From Kudoa neothunni (Eukaryota; Cnidaria): a DNA stretch of 64,000 nt. Location: positions 9,486,001 through 9,550,000 of the forward strand of contig OZ199840.1 of assembly GCA_964304625.1 (NCBI GenBank), in the 5' to 3' direction. Below, piece after piece: positions 36,229 through 48,850 of the stretch. The translations under genes were made by a program, and so were the position numbers. The notes beneath the pieces are model-generated. The model made no database searches and had not been told where the DNA came from. It worked only from the letters and a program-made list of their open reading frames with translations. The stretch's first letter is position 1, and each line of letters begins with the position of its first letter.

Positions 36229-38128
36229 TTAAGACATGGTTCCAAAAACTGGGTTGTGACGACAGATAGAGGGACCATACTCATCATATTCCTTCTTGGT
36301 ATGACAACATTTGAAGAATTCCGGCTAAAAATAAATCACACCGATTCCCACAACTCATCAACATCTTACACTAGAGGCTAACATACTGCCACCAAACCAT
36401 ACAGCATAACGTTGAGTTTGATGAGAAATAACATTGACATCGATGGGTTTAGGCTAGATGCGAGATAATGAGCAACAAACCGACCACAAATGTAGTTGAA
36501 TACTTTCACTCCTTTGGAGATTTCTCCAGCCATTTTGATTCTAGCGTCCACACTGCGTTTAACATCTCTCTGGATTCTTCTGCCCAAATCCTTAAAAATG
36601 GTGCTACCTCCACTGAGAGCGATCAAATTGTAGAGTCCTCTACGCGAATCGATAGGACAGCTTTGGATAGACAAATCAACAATCTCAGACAAAGATTGGG
36701 AGAAATCAGAATTGGAGAACTAAATCCGAGCTCAGGCATTGCTAAATAAATACCATTGGATTGTTACCTCTGGAGAGAAGAAAATTTCAGGCGCAAGGAA
36801 ACGTTCATAACCAATATCAAAATTAACTTCCTACAAACAGCAACATTTAGGCTCAATCTTATTGCATATGTGAGAATAACCTTTTTGGAAACTGGATGAG
36901 TGAAAGTGTGTTTCTTAAACCATTTGGCTGGTTCAGCATCATATTTGTTAAATTCTTTCACAATATCTGAACAAGTGTAACTGTATTTTTCCTATATGTA
37001 ATCGTATAATCAATCTCGAGCCGATATATATCTAAATATACCTTTACGTCTCTGGCGATTTCAAGAGCAAACTCAGGTGGTACATTTCCTTCACGATCTC
37101 GCAACTGTTGCAGTATGAATCCGGTGATATCGCGACCGGCAATGGGCACATGTTTAATACAACTACCAATCACATATCCTTCAGCCTAGATGAAAGTTGA
37201 TTATATCGGTCCATTGTATTTGATTAAAATTGTTATTGCAACAATTGTGAGATGCAACCGATGGTTGATAATAAAGTCGAAACGACATACCACAGGAATA
37301 ACATGAGTGACACCATCACCTGAGTCGATAACAGTTCCGGTGAGGGTTTGTTTTTCAACTTGTTTGGAGGTCCATGAAGCAGCCAACGCAAGCACAGCCT
37401 AAAATATAAAGTCAAATATTCGTACAAATACATATCAAATATATATATATATATATATATATCAAAAAATATAGATGGACGAAAAGTTGTTATATGTATA
37501 TTTGGAAAAGTTGTTGTCCTCGGGTTTTAAAGTTCAATCTAAAATGCGCTACCTGCACAGCAATGTATAAGCCGGGCACGTTGTTAGATTCGAACATGAT
37601 CTCAGCTAAGTATTCGCGATTTTCTGGAGGATTCAAAGGTGGCTCAGTCATCAGAAAGTAATGATCTTCAGGATTGCAACGTAGATATTTGAAAATAACT
37701 TGCTCAGTGTATCTTTCCATGTAGTCCCAATTGTCGATAAGTCCATGTCTTATAAAATACTATACGAGCGAATGGAGATAAAAATTTGGTTGACGGATAG
37801 GTTATAAAAAACTTTTGTGGTGTAATGAGGACGATCGATGGCTTCGTCACCGATGTAAAAGTCCAAATCTTCTAACCCTTTGGTTTGTTTACCACCCACA
37901 TTAGTTCCTTCCTTGACGGCGATAGCTACGTATTTGATAAAATCAATTCACTGTCCTAGTGTCGGCTTGCAAAGATTCTACCTGTTGGGAACATGAACTG
38001 TGGCTCGGCATTTCCTGCATAACCCATTTTGGTGTAGCTAACAGATGGGATTGTTGAAATTGTTTCACCCACTACACAAAAAATTACCCAGTTCCATTAT
38101 CAACAACGCAAGCAGGAAGTGTAGTCAT
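36229..38128 (-). CDS. ACTR3: Actin-related protein 3 (Arp2/3 complex)
   Basis: Arp3 is one of the two actin-like subunits that template branched actin filaments. Eleven exons (38128-38088, 38037-37982, 37925-37813, 37759-37553, 37398-37291, 37185-37042, 36991-36881, 36830-36768, 36719-36510, 36453-36370, 36324-36229) sum to 411 codons, or 410 residues; human has 418. Matching blocks are [97 protein letters not shown] and [16 protein letters not shown], covering the nucleotide loops and the Arp3-specific tail. Introns are 45-56 nt except those at 37399-37552 (154 nt, holding a TA repeat) and 37186-37290 (105 nt). No frame defect is seen. Confidence 0.97.
37439..37462. repeat. TA dinucleotide run in an Arp3 intron
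   Basis: About 12 AT units lie inside the 154-nt fourth intron of Arp3. The repeat explains part of the extra length of this intron compared with its neighbours. Confidence 0.9.
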
Positions 38129-38400
38129 TTTAGGTGTGTGTTAAGACTGTCGTAATGCCCTAATTCCACTTCGTATTGATATCCACCCTCCTAATTCCAA
38201 GATATACTAATAAGTTTTATACCTCAGAATATCTATTAATTACTAAATTTCCTCCCATACATATAGTTTATAGTTTTTGTGAGTGAATCGTTGGCAAAAC
38301 TGTTTATGTTTTCATCCACAGAGGGATTAGATTGAAAGGAGAAAAATGATTAAATCTTTGTTGTTTAGATAAGTAAACCACTCATTTACATTCTTATTAG

Positions 38401-38497
38401 TATATTAAACAACATCTGGGATGTCAACTTTAAAGATGGAGTCTACTCGATCACGCTTGCAACAAATATCAAGATGACGACAAACAAACCAGATTAA
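38401..38497 (+). CDS. Possible last exon of a small unidentified gene
   Basis: Immediately after an acceptor-like TTCTTATTAG the plus strand encodes 31-32 residues (NNIWDVNFKDGVYSITLATN and on to KPD) before TAA. The composition is much more protein-like than random sequence here. Upstream exons between about 38281 and 38357 are possible (for example YVFIHRGIRLKGEK) but I could not join them with confidence. No family is recognised. It would be divergent from Arp3. Confidence 0.3.
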
Positions 38498-39081
38498 CAA
38501 AATAGAATTGTCAATTTTGGTATTATGAATACCGCACTTATTTCCCGTATTCAATTATTCTTAATTATTCTTGATCATTCTTAATCAAACTTAATCATTC
38601 TTATTTATGGGGGAAATTTTATTAAATCAAATCCACCCTTATTCCTTCGAATATTAATCCATATTAAATGAAGTCGACTACAACGAAACTATTGCGAGAT
38701 TACGCGAAAGGTAACGATACATATATACAGTCAGTGGAATGCAAGAAAATATTGATAATTTATTGTAACTTATTGTAAATAGTGTAGAGTAAACAAAGTT
38801 TGGTTCTCACAAGTCCAAAAGAATGATATATTTATTGTATAATAACAAACAAGAATCGCCCGACCTAACCCGAATATGATAGTAACTATAAAATACAGCA
38901 ATCCTCTTGATAGGCTGACGTTAAAAAGACGAAGACAAACTCATACTAAAATATTATCAAATGACATTTATTACGAAACGTACAGAGCAATTTTGCGCCA
39001 ATATAAAGTGATGCTTATTCGATAATAATCATTGAGCATGCATGTATACAACAAAATAGTTTTAAAAAATATATAACAATA

Positions 39082-39279
39082 ATGAGTCATTCGGGGTTGG
39101 AATCTTTTTCACCATCAACGATTTTCTGGAACAAATATTCATTTTCGGTGGATAACGATTTGTCTAAAATTGGCGTGAATTTAAGTGATTGCAACATCAA
39201 CAAAGAACCTACTCAAAGCTTTATCAATCAAATCCAAATGCATTTTTTCTTCAAATTTGAATTTTTTCTAATTACGTAG
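39082..39279 (+). CDS. Doubtful 65-codon open frame
   Basis: The first 50 codons (start MSHSGLESFSPSTIFWNKYS) have a mixed, protein-like composition. The last ten are Phe-rich, as chance frames often are here. No family, splice partner or promoter is seen. It is kept only because the composition stands out. Confidence 0.2.
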   Translation: MSHSGLESFSPSTIFWNKYSFSVDNDLSKIGVNLSDCNINKEPTQSFINQIQMHFFFKFEFFLIT

Positions 39280-40260
39280 GTCATGTGACATTTTTTTGAT
39301 AGTTAAGGTAGGTTGGATTGTTGGCACGAGCAATAATATTAGTTATAATTTAATCGAGTAGTTTTTGCTCTAAATTTAAAAGATACTAATCAATAATTGC
39401 ATGTTTTTAAGATATGAACTGCGCGCACCTCCTACCTCTGTTAAGTAGAATGGAACGTTCTAATTTAACATATTTGCGCAGGCGCGCATATTAAAACTAT
39501 ATGAAAAGTTAAAAACGTTACAACTAGGAAGTAATTAATCCCGCACTAATATCAATAATTCCCTTTATAGCGTGGAAATATAATTAAATGCGTTAGATCA
39601 AGTTGGTTTAGTTATACCGTAAAAACATTTCTGCTCTCAATGGAGTAGATAGATTACGATGTTTAATAATTAGATTGTATATAACAAAGAATACGCTTTA
39701 ATTAACTAAAATAAAATAAATAACGACAATATGGGATTATTTCAATTATTATTATTGTTGTTGGTATTATGCGACGCAAATATCAACGAGCATATCAGGA
39801 TTTAATAAGACGACTAAACTCCTCATCTAATCCCCAATCTTCAATATTTACAAGCTCTCATTATTTTTAATGATTAAAATTTAATATTACGACTAATTTT
39901 CATTTAATTACAATAAGAAAGAATAAAAATGCTGCGCAGAAACAGTGACACACCATTATTTAAAATCCAGAATGGATCAACAAAATATTAATGGAAATTT
40001 TCTGTGACACCACTCTCAAAATGACCCTTGTTTAGAACTAAATTGGTAATTGGAGGTTGAGGTGCCATATCGCTCAATTAACAATCGCGCATATGCAATT
40101 AGTGAATCACATCCCTTATAATCCATAATTTTATTTTTAAGATGATACAAATTTCTTGATAAAACGAAAAAAGTTAACTTCAAACAAATTTGTAAGAATG
40201 TTATCGTTGAAACGATATATCGTTAAAATTTTGAGCAGTGTTAATTTAAATAAAAATAAC

Positions 40261-40270
40261 GCGCATGCGC
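40261..40270. promoter_or_regulatory. GCGCATGCGC palindrome, NRF1-type site
   Basis: The context AACGCGCATGCGCATTT differs from the NRF1 consensus YGCGCAYGCGCR only at its first base. It lies downstream of the last BDP1 exon found. It is one of four copies of this 10-mer in the window. Confidence 0.45.
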
Positions 40271-40356
40271 ATTTCATCAATCTTTTCAATTTGATATTCG
40301 ATATCTAAAAATTAAATTGCGCCGTGCCAACAACCTCAATCTTCAAAATTCACAAC

Positions 40357-41422
40357 CTTCACGGAATCACGAGTTTTACCGGGGAAAAATGTAGACATGG
40401 TCTGAAAATCAGCACCCACAACACTTAAAACTTGATAAAATCTAATTGTATCTGCGCAAATATCATAACATTAAGTTATTTTTATAAACACAAATACCCT
40501 CTATAGACCATTTGCTCCTGCATGAAGACTTATTCCGTTTAGTGTTGTATAACAAAGGGGCCTCATAAGTCACTTCATTTGTAATATCAATTGCTCTAAT
40601 GGAATCAATAATTAATGATAATTATTGTTAACAATACATTAATAAAATATAATAGAGAAGATTATTAAATATTGTGGGTGATTAGGCTGGTAATTTTGGA
40701 ATTACTTTGAAGAACTTTTAAGTTTGTCGGGAGCAATCGAGCGAATAATAAGACTTTCCTCGTCAATGACAATATTTCCACTGGCATCCAACTTTAATTG
40801 GGGAGCATCGATGCAACCGGTTGGTTGATGTTGATTTTCCTCTTCAATATCAACCAATTCTGGGTCACTTTTATGGTTTTCATCGTTAGCATGGTGACTA
40901 CACGTGACCATTATAATTTGAAACCATAACAACGTACGGATTACTCCACATCGTTGTCACTGTAATTAGATTTCTTATCATAAATTGTATCTAGAATAAT
41001 ATCTTTGAGGGACTTGCGCGATAATTTCTTGTATTCGTCTTCACTATCATCGGAGTAGGAATCATCTTGATCACTTTCGGTGTATTTAGAGAAATATTTT
41101 TTAGCTTTCGATTTGTATTTTTTGCCTTTGAATATCAATTAATTTTAATTTAATTTAAATTGAAACTGAAATATTATGAAGAGCCCAGCTCAAAGCATAA
41201 TACCTTTTTGTTGTTGTTTTCTTCGACGCTTAAATTTTTTCTTTGATTCATTCACCTAAGGGAATTTTAATCCAAACAGGCCATATAGACGCATGCGATT
41301 ATATCATAACCACAATTTTTATCTACTCGTATGATACATGATTGTAAATTGGTTGGTAGGTTAGCAGCGGGAGTTCCATTGTCTGTCTTTTCGGCCGGTT
41401 TCAATCGTTTTCTACCAACCAT
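40357..41422 (-). CDS. BDP1: TFIIIB subunit B'' (BDP1), 3' end not found
   Basis: BDP1 completes TFIIIB on Pol III promoters and is needed for tRNA and 5S transcription. Minus-strand exons splice in phase. The start is MVGRKRLKPAEKTDNG, followed by a basic stretch KKKFKRRRKQQQK, an acidic stretch (DQDDSYSDDSEDEY), then APQLKLDASGNIVIDEESLI, which matches the conserved element before the SANT domain. The extended SANT domain itself follows: SKWSIEDTIRFYQVLSVVGA, DFQTMSTFFPGKTRDSVK. The last exon I can place ends at 40357 with donor AAG|GTTGTG. The family continues with a basic KFKREE helix, which I could not locate, so the model is partial. Introns found are about 45-85 nt except the one upstream of the SANT exon, which is longer. 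Confidence 0.88.
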
Positions 41423-42695
41423 TCTTGCGCTGTCTAATTTTCTGACAGCGTCACTGTATTCTATACTCGAGAATAAAACAAGATAGGTTCAACTACGCAA
41501 ACCGCCTATTTAAAAGCACGGAGCTGTCAACTTAATCAGGTCCCGTGGCGAAGCTGCGCGAATCTGAACGAATATTTATACACATTGAAACCACTTTTTT
41601 GGCTTATTAAAATAGACTTTTATAAAATTATTATGGATTTCTAATATCAATTTATTGAAATATGTCCATTTAGAAATGATTTTATACATATACTTATATT
41701 TTCATAAAGTATTAACTTTTCCTTATAATATTAATATTACTATTAATATTAATATGGTGTATATAGTTGTTATTTGTTCGAATAAAAATATAAAGTTAAA
41801 CTATTATATAAACGAGTTTCATTGTGTAATAAATATTACATCTCATTTTAGTAAAATTCGTGCTTTTTTATTTCAAGAATTTTAATTGGAAAAAAATTAT
41901 ATTTCTTTTCAAATTAATGTATGTAAAATTTGGTCGAAAGAAATCTTCAACGTTTCAAGGATAGTCGAATTAATTTTTTTAATTTGAATAATATTCCGTT
42001 ATAAGTATTCTCTTTTGTGACAAAAAATGAAATATTATTTTAAATCCTTTGTATTGGAAGGAGAGGGTTATATTATGTAGGTGACCAATGACCAATAGGA
42101 TAAATATTATTCAAATGATTTTCTATAGAATAAAAATCATGTTTATATGAGGTTAATTGTTATTTTAGAACTTTGGTTAGAAAAAACTTAAAGTATGCTT
42201 GCGTTTAGACACTCTCTGGTAATGCTTCGATTTCGATATATTTAATTTTACCCATTGTATAATTAGTTTATTTTAAAATTGCTTTAATTTACATCTAGAT
42301 GGAAATGATAATTATCTTTTTTCAATTAAAAAATATTTATTATTGCAGAGTAACAAATTTTATTGAATAAATCTTATGCATTTTTTCGAATTCTTTAATA
42401 ATACAAAATAAGGATAAATAACATTAATTCATTTCATATTAATTAACCCTTCTTAAATTACAAAATATAATATTTAATTAATAGAATAATATGTATTTAT
42501 CATAGTATATTTGTTAGGACTCATTGTATTATATTTTTATTTTTTTTATAAAAGTGAAGTCCCCTACACAATTCTTGTATTCATATGGAAATAAATAGTG
42601 CATTCGGTATCAATAAACTTTTAGGTTTGGAATTTATTCACGAAAATGAAGAAAATATGTAAAAACTAGCTTGGAATATCCAAATAATGGGTATA
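41423..42695. other. Intergenic, nothing recognised
   Basis: The BDP1 promoter should lie at the left end. The stretch 41490-41570 is less AT-rich than its surroundings (TGGCGAAGCTGCGCG) and may be part of it. The rest is very AT-rich, without recognisable exons. Confidence 0.45.
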
Positions 42696-43753
42696 CAGTA
42701 GGTGACGACTCGTGTGTATCTGCCATGATTTTATGACTCACACAATATTGTTACTAATTAAAATGAATCGAATAAAAATCTAATTATAATAAATTATCAA
42801 AGCCTTAGTTTTTGTTTTAATTCGTTGTAAATAAGAATTGGCTCGAATTCACGATTCGTCTCTTTAAATTAGTTTTGGGGTAATAACGAATCCACTATGA
42901 AGTCTCGTAATGTAATGAAAATTACAAATAACCACAAAAAACTTTAAAAATTTATTATTTCTATTAATGATGGTCTAACTTATTCGAGCCAAATGTACAA
43001 ATTTTTCAAAAAACGAAATTATCGAATGTTGTCTACGGTCATAGATCCAGAAACAACGATTCACGATTCACGAATCAAGAAAGTCGGAGCTTTACCAGTA
43101 ATATACTAATAACTTTTTCAAAACACAATCCAACTAATAAGTAAGATAAAAAATTTTAGTTACATTTTTTCGAGTGCATTAATTAATTTTATAAAATTAT
43201 ACATATCAATATATATTAAATTTATCCTGATTATTAACACCTACTTCTCTTGAGTACAGAAAATAATTTATTTGTTACACAACACTTCCTTAAGATGTAA
43301 TAATTCATTAAGAAAGTCTTCTGCATGTTTTTATTTAAAATCGCCAAAACTCTATGATGAATATAATAAAATAATTTTGATTATAATAAAATTGGATTTA
43401 TGATTTGCATTTATTATTATTTTATAATTCTTGTTGACAGAAACCATTAGTATTATCATCACGTTGTCAATTTGTCACGTTGTCTCGTTGTCTCGCTGTC
43501 TAAATGGTTTGTTTCTACAAATTAAAGTCAAGGATCAACTAGATTAATCGCATTTAACCCTTACATCATTGTTATAAACAAATTTTTTTATTAATATACT
43601 TTTGAATATAAACACAAATATAGTGATAAATGAGAGAGAGACTAAATTGCAAGAGCCCACATTAAAATTTTTCTTTGTTCGCATACGTCATGACGGCTCG
43701 AGGGCACCTCGAACCCAATTCCCATTTTAATGTCCACGACCCGTCACCTACTA
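42696..43753. mobile_element. Inverted-repeat element, mariner-like MITE
   Basis: The left end reads TA|CAGTAGGTGACGACTCGTG. The right end, reversed, reads TA|TAGTAGGTGACGGGTCGTGG. The shared inverted core AGTAGGTGACG-x2-TCGTG and TA on both sides suggest a Tc1/mariner-type non-autonomous element of 1,058 bp. No transposase is seen inside. A short run of GTCTCGTT-like repeats lies near 43470-43500. Confidence 0.65.
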
Positions 43754-44537
43754 TATTTAGACTTTAAATAATATTCAATTAGATATGAAATGAAATCATT
43801 AAGCATTTTTTTCAGCAATTTAACACATATTTTCTAAATACAATTTAATTTAATGAGAATATTGAACGGTGGTTCTCTAATTATCTAATCAGACCCGTAT
43901 AGAATTTAATATGTTGATACATTTCAGTAGAGTTTGTAACAATAAAATTTCACAGATTTTTTTGAATTTTAATAAATGGATTAATAAAAAATCAATTAAT
44001 TGATCTCCAAGTAGTAATTGCATATAACTGAGTATATTTGTCAAATGTTGCATGATGATAAAATAAGCTTAAAGATGGTGATAGTTTATTACAAATAATG
44101 ACATCGGCCCCCTTTATATGTATATATATATGTGCGTATATATTGAAGGCATTGGATATTGACACTGAAGTTTTTAATCCAAAACTACAACTACGCTTGC
44201 GCGATGCTCATTTTTAATCCCATCAACTCCTATCTATAGTCTATTTATAAAGTTTATTTTTTAGAATCTGACGTATTTAATTATACCCACCTTGATATTA
44301 TGATCAGTGTCAATAGCCACCTCATATATTGAACTTAACCAAAGATAACAAACAGATTTTAAAAATAATCTTTTGTTGATTAATCTGACCCATGCGAGAG
44401 CTTATAATTAAAATCCAAGATATTCTAGGGTTGATCTATTAATCTTAAATTGCCAAGAGATTTTATCAATCCTGCAAACTGTGTATAGTTCGCAAGCTGA
44501 TTCGTCGATATATGCGTGTACATATCTGAGGGGAAAT
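43754..44537. other. Upstream region of AMPK beta
   Basis: The reading frame of the first AMPK beta exon stays open back to 44412 and includes protein-like stretches (VDLLILNCQEILSILQTV), so an upstream exon or longer N-terminus is possible. No TATA box stands out. The rest is AT-rich. Confidence 0.4.
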
Positions 44538-45533
44538 ATGAGCAAAATCTCAACATTATTTCGTTGGGAATATGGTGGATACGATGTGTATATTTGTGGG
44601 AATTATGATGGTTGGATATCACTAACCCCAATGACCTTGAGGTAGGTGGAGCGAAGGTCAAATATCATGTTGTTTTCCAAACAACAGATTACCCGATTGA
44701 ATTAATATATATGTCACCTTAGTGGTGGAGAATTTTTGGCAATTATTGATCTTGAAGAAGGTCGTCATGAGTTTAAATTCTTCGTGGATGATGAATGGTG
44801 TTATGATCCCAAAGTAGTAAGTGTTAATGCCGCCAACTATTGTTACCATACTCCGATCGAATAATTTGTTTTTAGGAATATGTGGCTGATCGCCATTTCG
44901 GCAATAGTAACGTCATCTATGTGAGTAGTAGAGATAGAGATGTGGTTGAATCGTTGGATTTGGATTGTATAGGTTGTGAGAAAGATAAAATATTCAATAG
45001 TAAATGTCTCTTTTTCAATCATCTTTTATGCTAGCTTTCGTCAATTTTAGCCTATATTGACAACAACAATGAGAACTTTGCTCAGAATATTCCAGATCTC
45101 AACGAATTGAATGATTTGGAGTTTTTTTGTCCAGTTTCCAACTCATGCACTGATGAGACTTCAATGGAAAATTGTCTTAAAAGAAATACCCTCTATCCTC
45201 CTATATTACCTACCCATTCACTCTCGTGTGTACTTAATGGTTATAAGAAATATCCGATTCCTTTTGTATTATTTTCCTCAATGATGATTATCGCTCATTA
45301 TTCGAATTGCTAATTGCTTTAGGAGGAATCCCTTGAGCTCGGTATACCAGATTCAACCACCCTCAGACATGTTTATACTATGACATTAAATGTACTTGAG
45401 ATTATAACTGGTTGGTTGTTTATGTTTCGTTCAGGAAGAAACTTACGCTCTAGCTTTATCTAGAAGATATCGAAATAAATCCACTACTACCTTGTTTATA
45501 AAACCTATTCCAACCATGCATGATAATGAATAG
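44538..45533 (+). CDS. PRKAB: AMP-activated protein kinase beta subunit
   Basis: The beta subunit scaffolds the AMPK alpha-beta-gamma trimer and binds glycogen. Six exons (44538-44641, 44723-44816, 44876-44999, 45051-45229, 45323-45391, 45435-45533) give 222 residues; human beta1 has 270. The carbohydrate-binding module keeps its sugar-contact residues: Trp in TLFRW, Lys in FKFFVDDEW, the following Trp, and Asn in GNSNVIYV. The C-terminal ASC domain shows NTLYPPILPTHSL and ends TTTLFIKPIPTMHDNE, matching VTTLLYKPI of human. The start at 44538 puts the module almost at the N-terminus, so the usual myristoylated leader is missing or lies in an exon I did not find. Introns are 43-93 nt. Confidence 0.95.
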
Positions 45534-46505
45534 ATGAAATTTTTATATCTTTGTGTGCTTCTACTATATGATTTCTTATTTATTCTATTGGCTCGTTTTA
45601 AATTATTACAATTTAATATAAATTCCCATTCAAAATGGCGACTCTATTTATTTTATTATGCTTATCAGTATTTTAATTCTTTTTTGTCGCTCAAACATAA
45701 TAATAACGCAACAAATTTATTTAAGTATGTAATGTAATTGTACCAAAATAAGTAGAAAAAACATGTTTAATTTATTTTGATAAAGTCTTCTATGGATGCA
45801 CGATTTAGATGCGTTACTAATATTTGTTAAATTTTAAACTCATTGGGGTAACCTTTTTTGACTGGTGATATTATTCCATTTAAATATAGCGATGAGGTTA
45901 TTACATCAATATTTTTTACCAAAAATATTATACTTTGGTTTTTTGATATATTTTATTGCAAGATGAATGCATTAATTTGAGATAGAAAATTATATGAATA
46001 AATGATTAATTCTATATATTAATGTGTTAAATTATATCTTTCCAATATTTTAGTTAATATCTTGAGTTATTTTATAGATTTATATATACATATGTATAAA
46101 TTTTTTGTTTAGTTTTACGTATTTTTTTCCTGTATCACGTTAAAAGTAATTGAAATCTGTTTACATCGCAAACTCAGTTTTTTAAATTATATAATTCTAA
46201 TAAGAAATATTAGTAGATTTATTTTTCTCATGATCGCACAGTAATTACACTTATTTTCAGCATTCCAAATTAATACTTTGAAATATTTATTTTTTGTAAC
46301 TATCTGAGTATAAAATTTGAATATTTATAAGTGAAAATATTGTTTTAATTCGTTTCGGGTGATTTATGTATTAGACTTATAAGGCATCCCATGATCTACT
46401 TAAATCATCTCAAATTGAGTAAATGATTTCAATATGTAATTTATGTAAACTATATTACTATTAAATAATGAGGAATTTTTAAAATAAATCTTATTTTGCC
46501 TTGTT

Positions 46506-46515
46506 GCGCATGCGC
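46506..46515. promoter_or_regulatory. GCGCATGCGC palindrome, NRF1-type site
   Basis: The context TTGCGCATGCGCACA contains a full match to YGCGCAYGCGCR. It stands in otherwise extremely AT-rich intergenic sequence about 1 kb beyond AMPK beta. Confidence 0.5.
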
Positions 46516-47366
46516 ACATTGATTGATTGTTTGGCAAAACGAAACCGACAATTTTTATATTTGTTTAGTTTTAATGAGACAATATACACCTTGTTTATTC
46601 AAGAGAAAGACATATTAGTTATGTTTACATTATATTGATCTTATCATTTCTTATTATCGAAGCAATAACGTGTTAAAATGCGTTAATTTGTGTGGGTTTA
46701 TGTATTTAACTGTTAGCAATAAAGATGATGAATTTTCGTTATATAAAATTTCCATTCATGATATTCATCATATTTCAAATTTTATATTTCATATTTCTGA
46801 AGCGGTTTTTAGGGAAATATTAAATAACTAAAATAAATTATTGATGTTCATAATAAATAGATTCTATCAATTGCGTGAATTTTGTAATTCATTTCTTTTA
46901 GCGAATTTAGTTCGTTGCCATTATTCACTTGGAGATTAGAATACGTTTATAGTTTATTAGTGTGTTTATAATGTAAAGCGTATTTTAATAAAATTGGATA
47001 TTACTATCTATTCGTAGATAAATTAAATATTAAATAAAATCGTTTTTTGTCGCAAAATGAAAATTGGAGGAGAAAATTAAATAAATGAATTGATAAAATA
47101 TAAAATAAGAACTATAACATTAATTTAAATCGTTATCTATTATACAGAATAGAAATGCAACATTAATATAATTATAGATTTTTAAGCGAAATTAATTTAA
47201 TTTTGATAATTATATTTAAGCTGAAAATCATCAAGGCGTGACAAAGTTAATAAAATAACTATTTGAAGCATTAAATTTTAGTTAGTACAATGATTAATTC
47301 ATTGAATAAATTAAAAACTGTTTAGAACATTCACTGAGTTTTTCTTAAATACCCCAAAAACCCTAT

Positions 47367-47405
47367 GAAAACAAAAATAAGTAATTATTACTTATTTTTG
47401 TTTTC
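47367..47405. repeat. Perfect 19-bp-arm palindrome
   Basis: The left arm 47367-47385 starts GAAAACAAAAATAAG. It is the exact reverse complement of the right arm 47387-47405, which ends CTTATTTTTGTTTTC, with one base between them. This is the longest perfect palindrome I noticed in the window. Confidence 0.9.
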
Positions 47406-48850
47406 CTGATTTTATATTAATTGAAACGGATGCGTTCTAATAGATTTATTCTTCAAATTAAAGTAAAATGTATAAAATACTTCTAATGGATAGATTCCAG
47501 TGATTAATACCTCAAATAATTTTATGCAGTTATATATAAATAAATCAATCTGTGGTTATTACGACTATTCCATTTTTTCGTATCAATCATTCTGAGCTAA
47601 AAAATTTCGTTATTGCCTCCTTTGAAGGAGAGATCTAAAGAAAAAAATGTGTTTCTCGAGGACAGGAGAAGCTTTTCATCCGTGAATTGTAAGAGTTTCT
47701 GATTTAGCTCTAAGGTTCAATATTTCGATCCGTATAATTCTTTATATAAATGTTTTTACAATTTATTTCTACTATTGAATACTTCAAGTTATTGTAGGTT
47801 TTAATTAAAACAATTTAAAAAATACATTAATAATAAGTCAGAACTTGTGCAAATTTTTTTGAAGTTAAATGTCGGAGATATAATACTCTTTTTTTAGAGA
47901 TTTGCTAAATGAAAACAAATATCACTATAAAATCTATTAAATAATATAAGAACATCAATGATTTATCGAATAATTTTGCTATATTTAGAGATTGTTTTTT
48001 AGGAGCTAAATTTAAAATAATTTTTTCTATTGAATCAATGGTTATATTGTATTATTTTAACGATGGTTCTTATATTTATTCAACAAATATTAAATTTTAT
48101 GTAATTTAAATTTATAATAAAAATAATTAATCTCTACAAAAAGTTAAATCATCATATAAAAACCTTTGAAAACAATTGGATTAAAAATTAGTGAATTTTA
48201 AGAAAACTTATATTTTGATATCTAACATGTAATATCATCAGCTAATTGAAAACGCTACATTTATTCTTAGGATGCTTGGTATTTAACCAAAACTTTATTC
48301 TAAAGTAATATTCGAATAATTGATGATAAAAACAAAAAATTAATTAATTACAATTTAACACCATTCATTGATAATGTTTCTCCAAGGTTGATATATCATA
48401 CTTCATTTTTGTCACTACACATAATGCACCTCCCCCGATATATAATGAACACAGATAAATTTATACCATGAATAAATAAAATTTTGTTTAAAAATGATAG
48501 AACTCCCAATAAATTTTGATCTAGACTGCTCTTAAAGTTTATTATTAATATGACATGACATTTGCAGAGTATGAAACAAATTATACAAAAATGCGAGATG
48601 TAAGGGTAGTGATTATAAATCAATAATATAAACATGAGGAAAAATAATATTTTTGTATAATCATGTGTGCCCATAGTATCGTGGTATTTGAATATGCTAA
48701 TAGCATTAGGAATTTTATCAACCATTCATTATGGCAAAAATCCGTATAACTTTAATGCATTTCGGCTTATAAATATAATCCAATTCGTCTCCATTCATAT
48801 ATTATAATTATCGATAGAAACCTGTCACACTCGTTGTACCAGAAAAAAAA

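Larger units (their letters stand above)
38129..40356. other. Region between Arp3 and BDP1, weak coding traces
   Basis: The Arp3 promoter and the missing 3' part of BDP1 should lie here. I see one convincing exon-like segment (38401-38497, plus strand), one doubtful frame (39082-39279, plus strand) and a GCGCATGCGC palindrome at 40261-40270. The rest is AT-rich with nothing recognised. Confidence 0.4.
45534..48850. other. 3.3-kb AT-rich intergenic region
   Basis: No exon with paired splice sites, transposon terminus or RNA gene was recognised. It contains an NRF1-type palindrome at 46506-46515 and a long perfect palindrome at 47367-47405. A 109-codon minus-strand frame at 48396-48725 is Ile/Phe-rich and probably fortuitous. 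Confidence 0.45.

Noticed and set aside
48396-48725. 109-codon minus-strand frame
   Set aside because: Ile/Phe/Leu-rich composition typical of chance frames in AT-rich DNA; no splice partners or family likeness.
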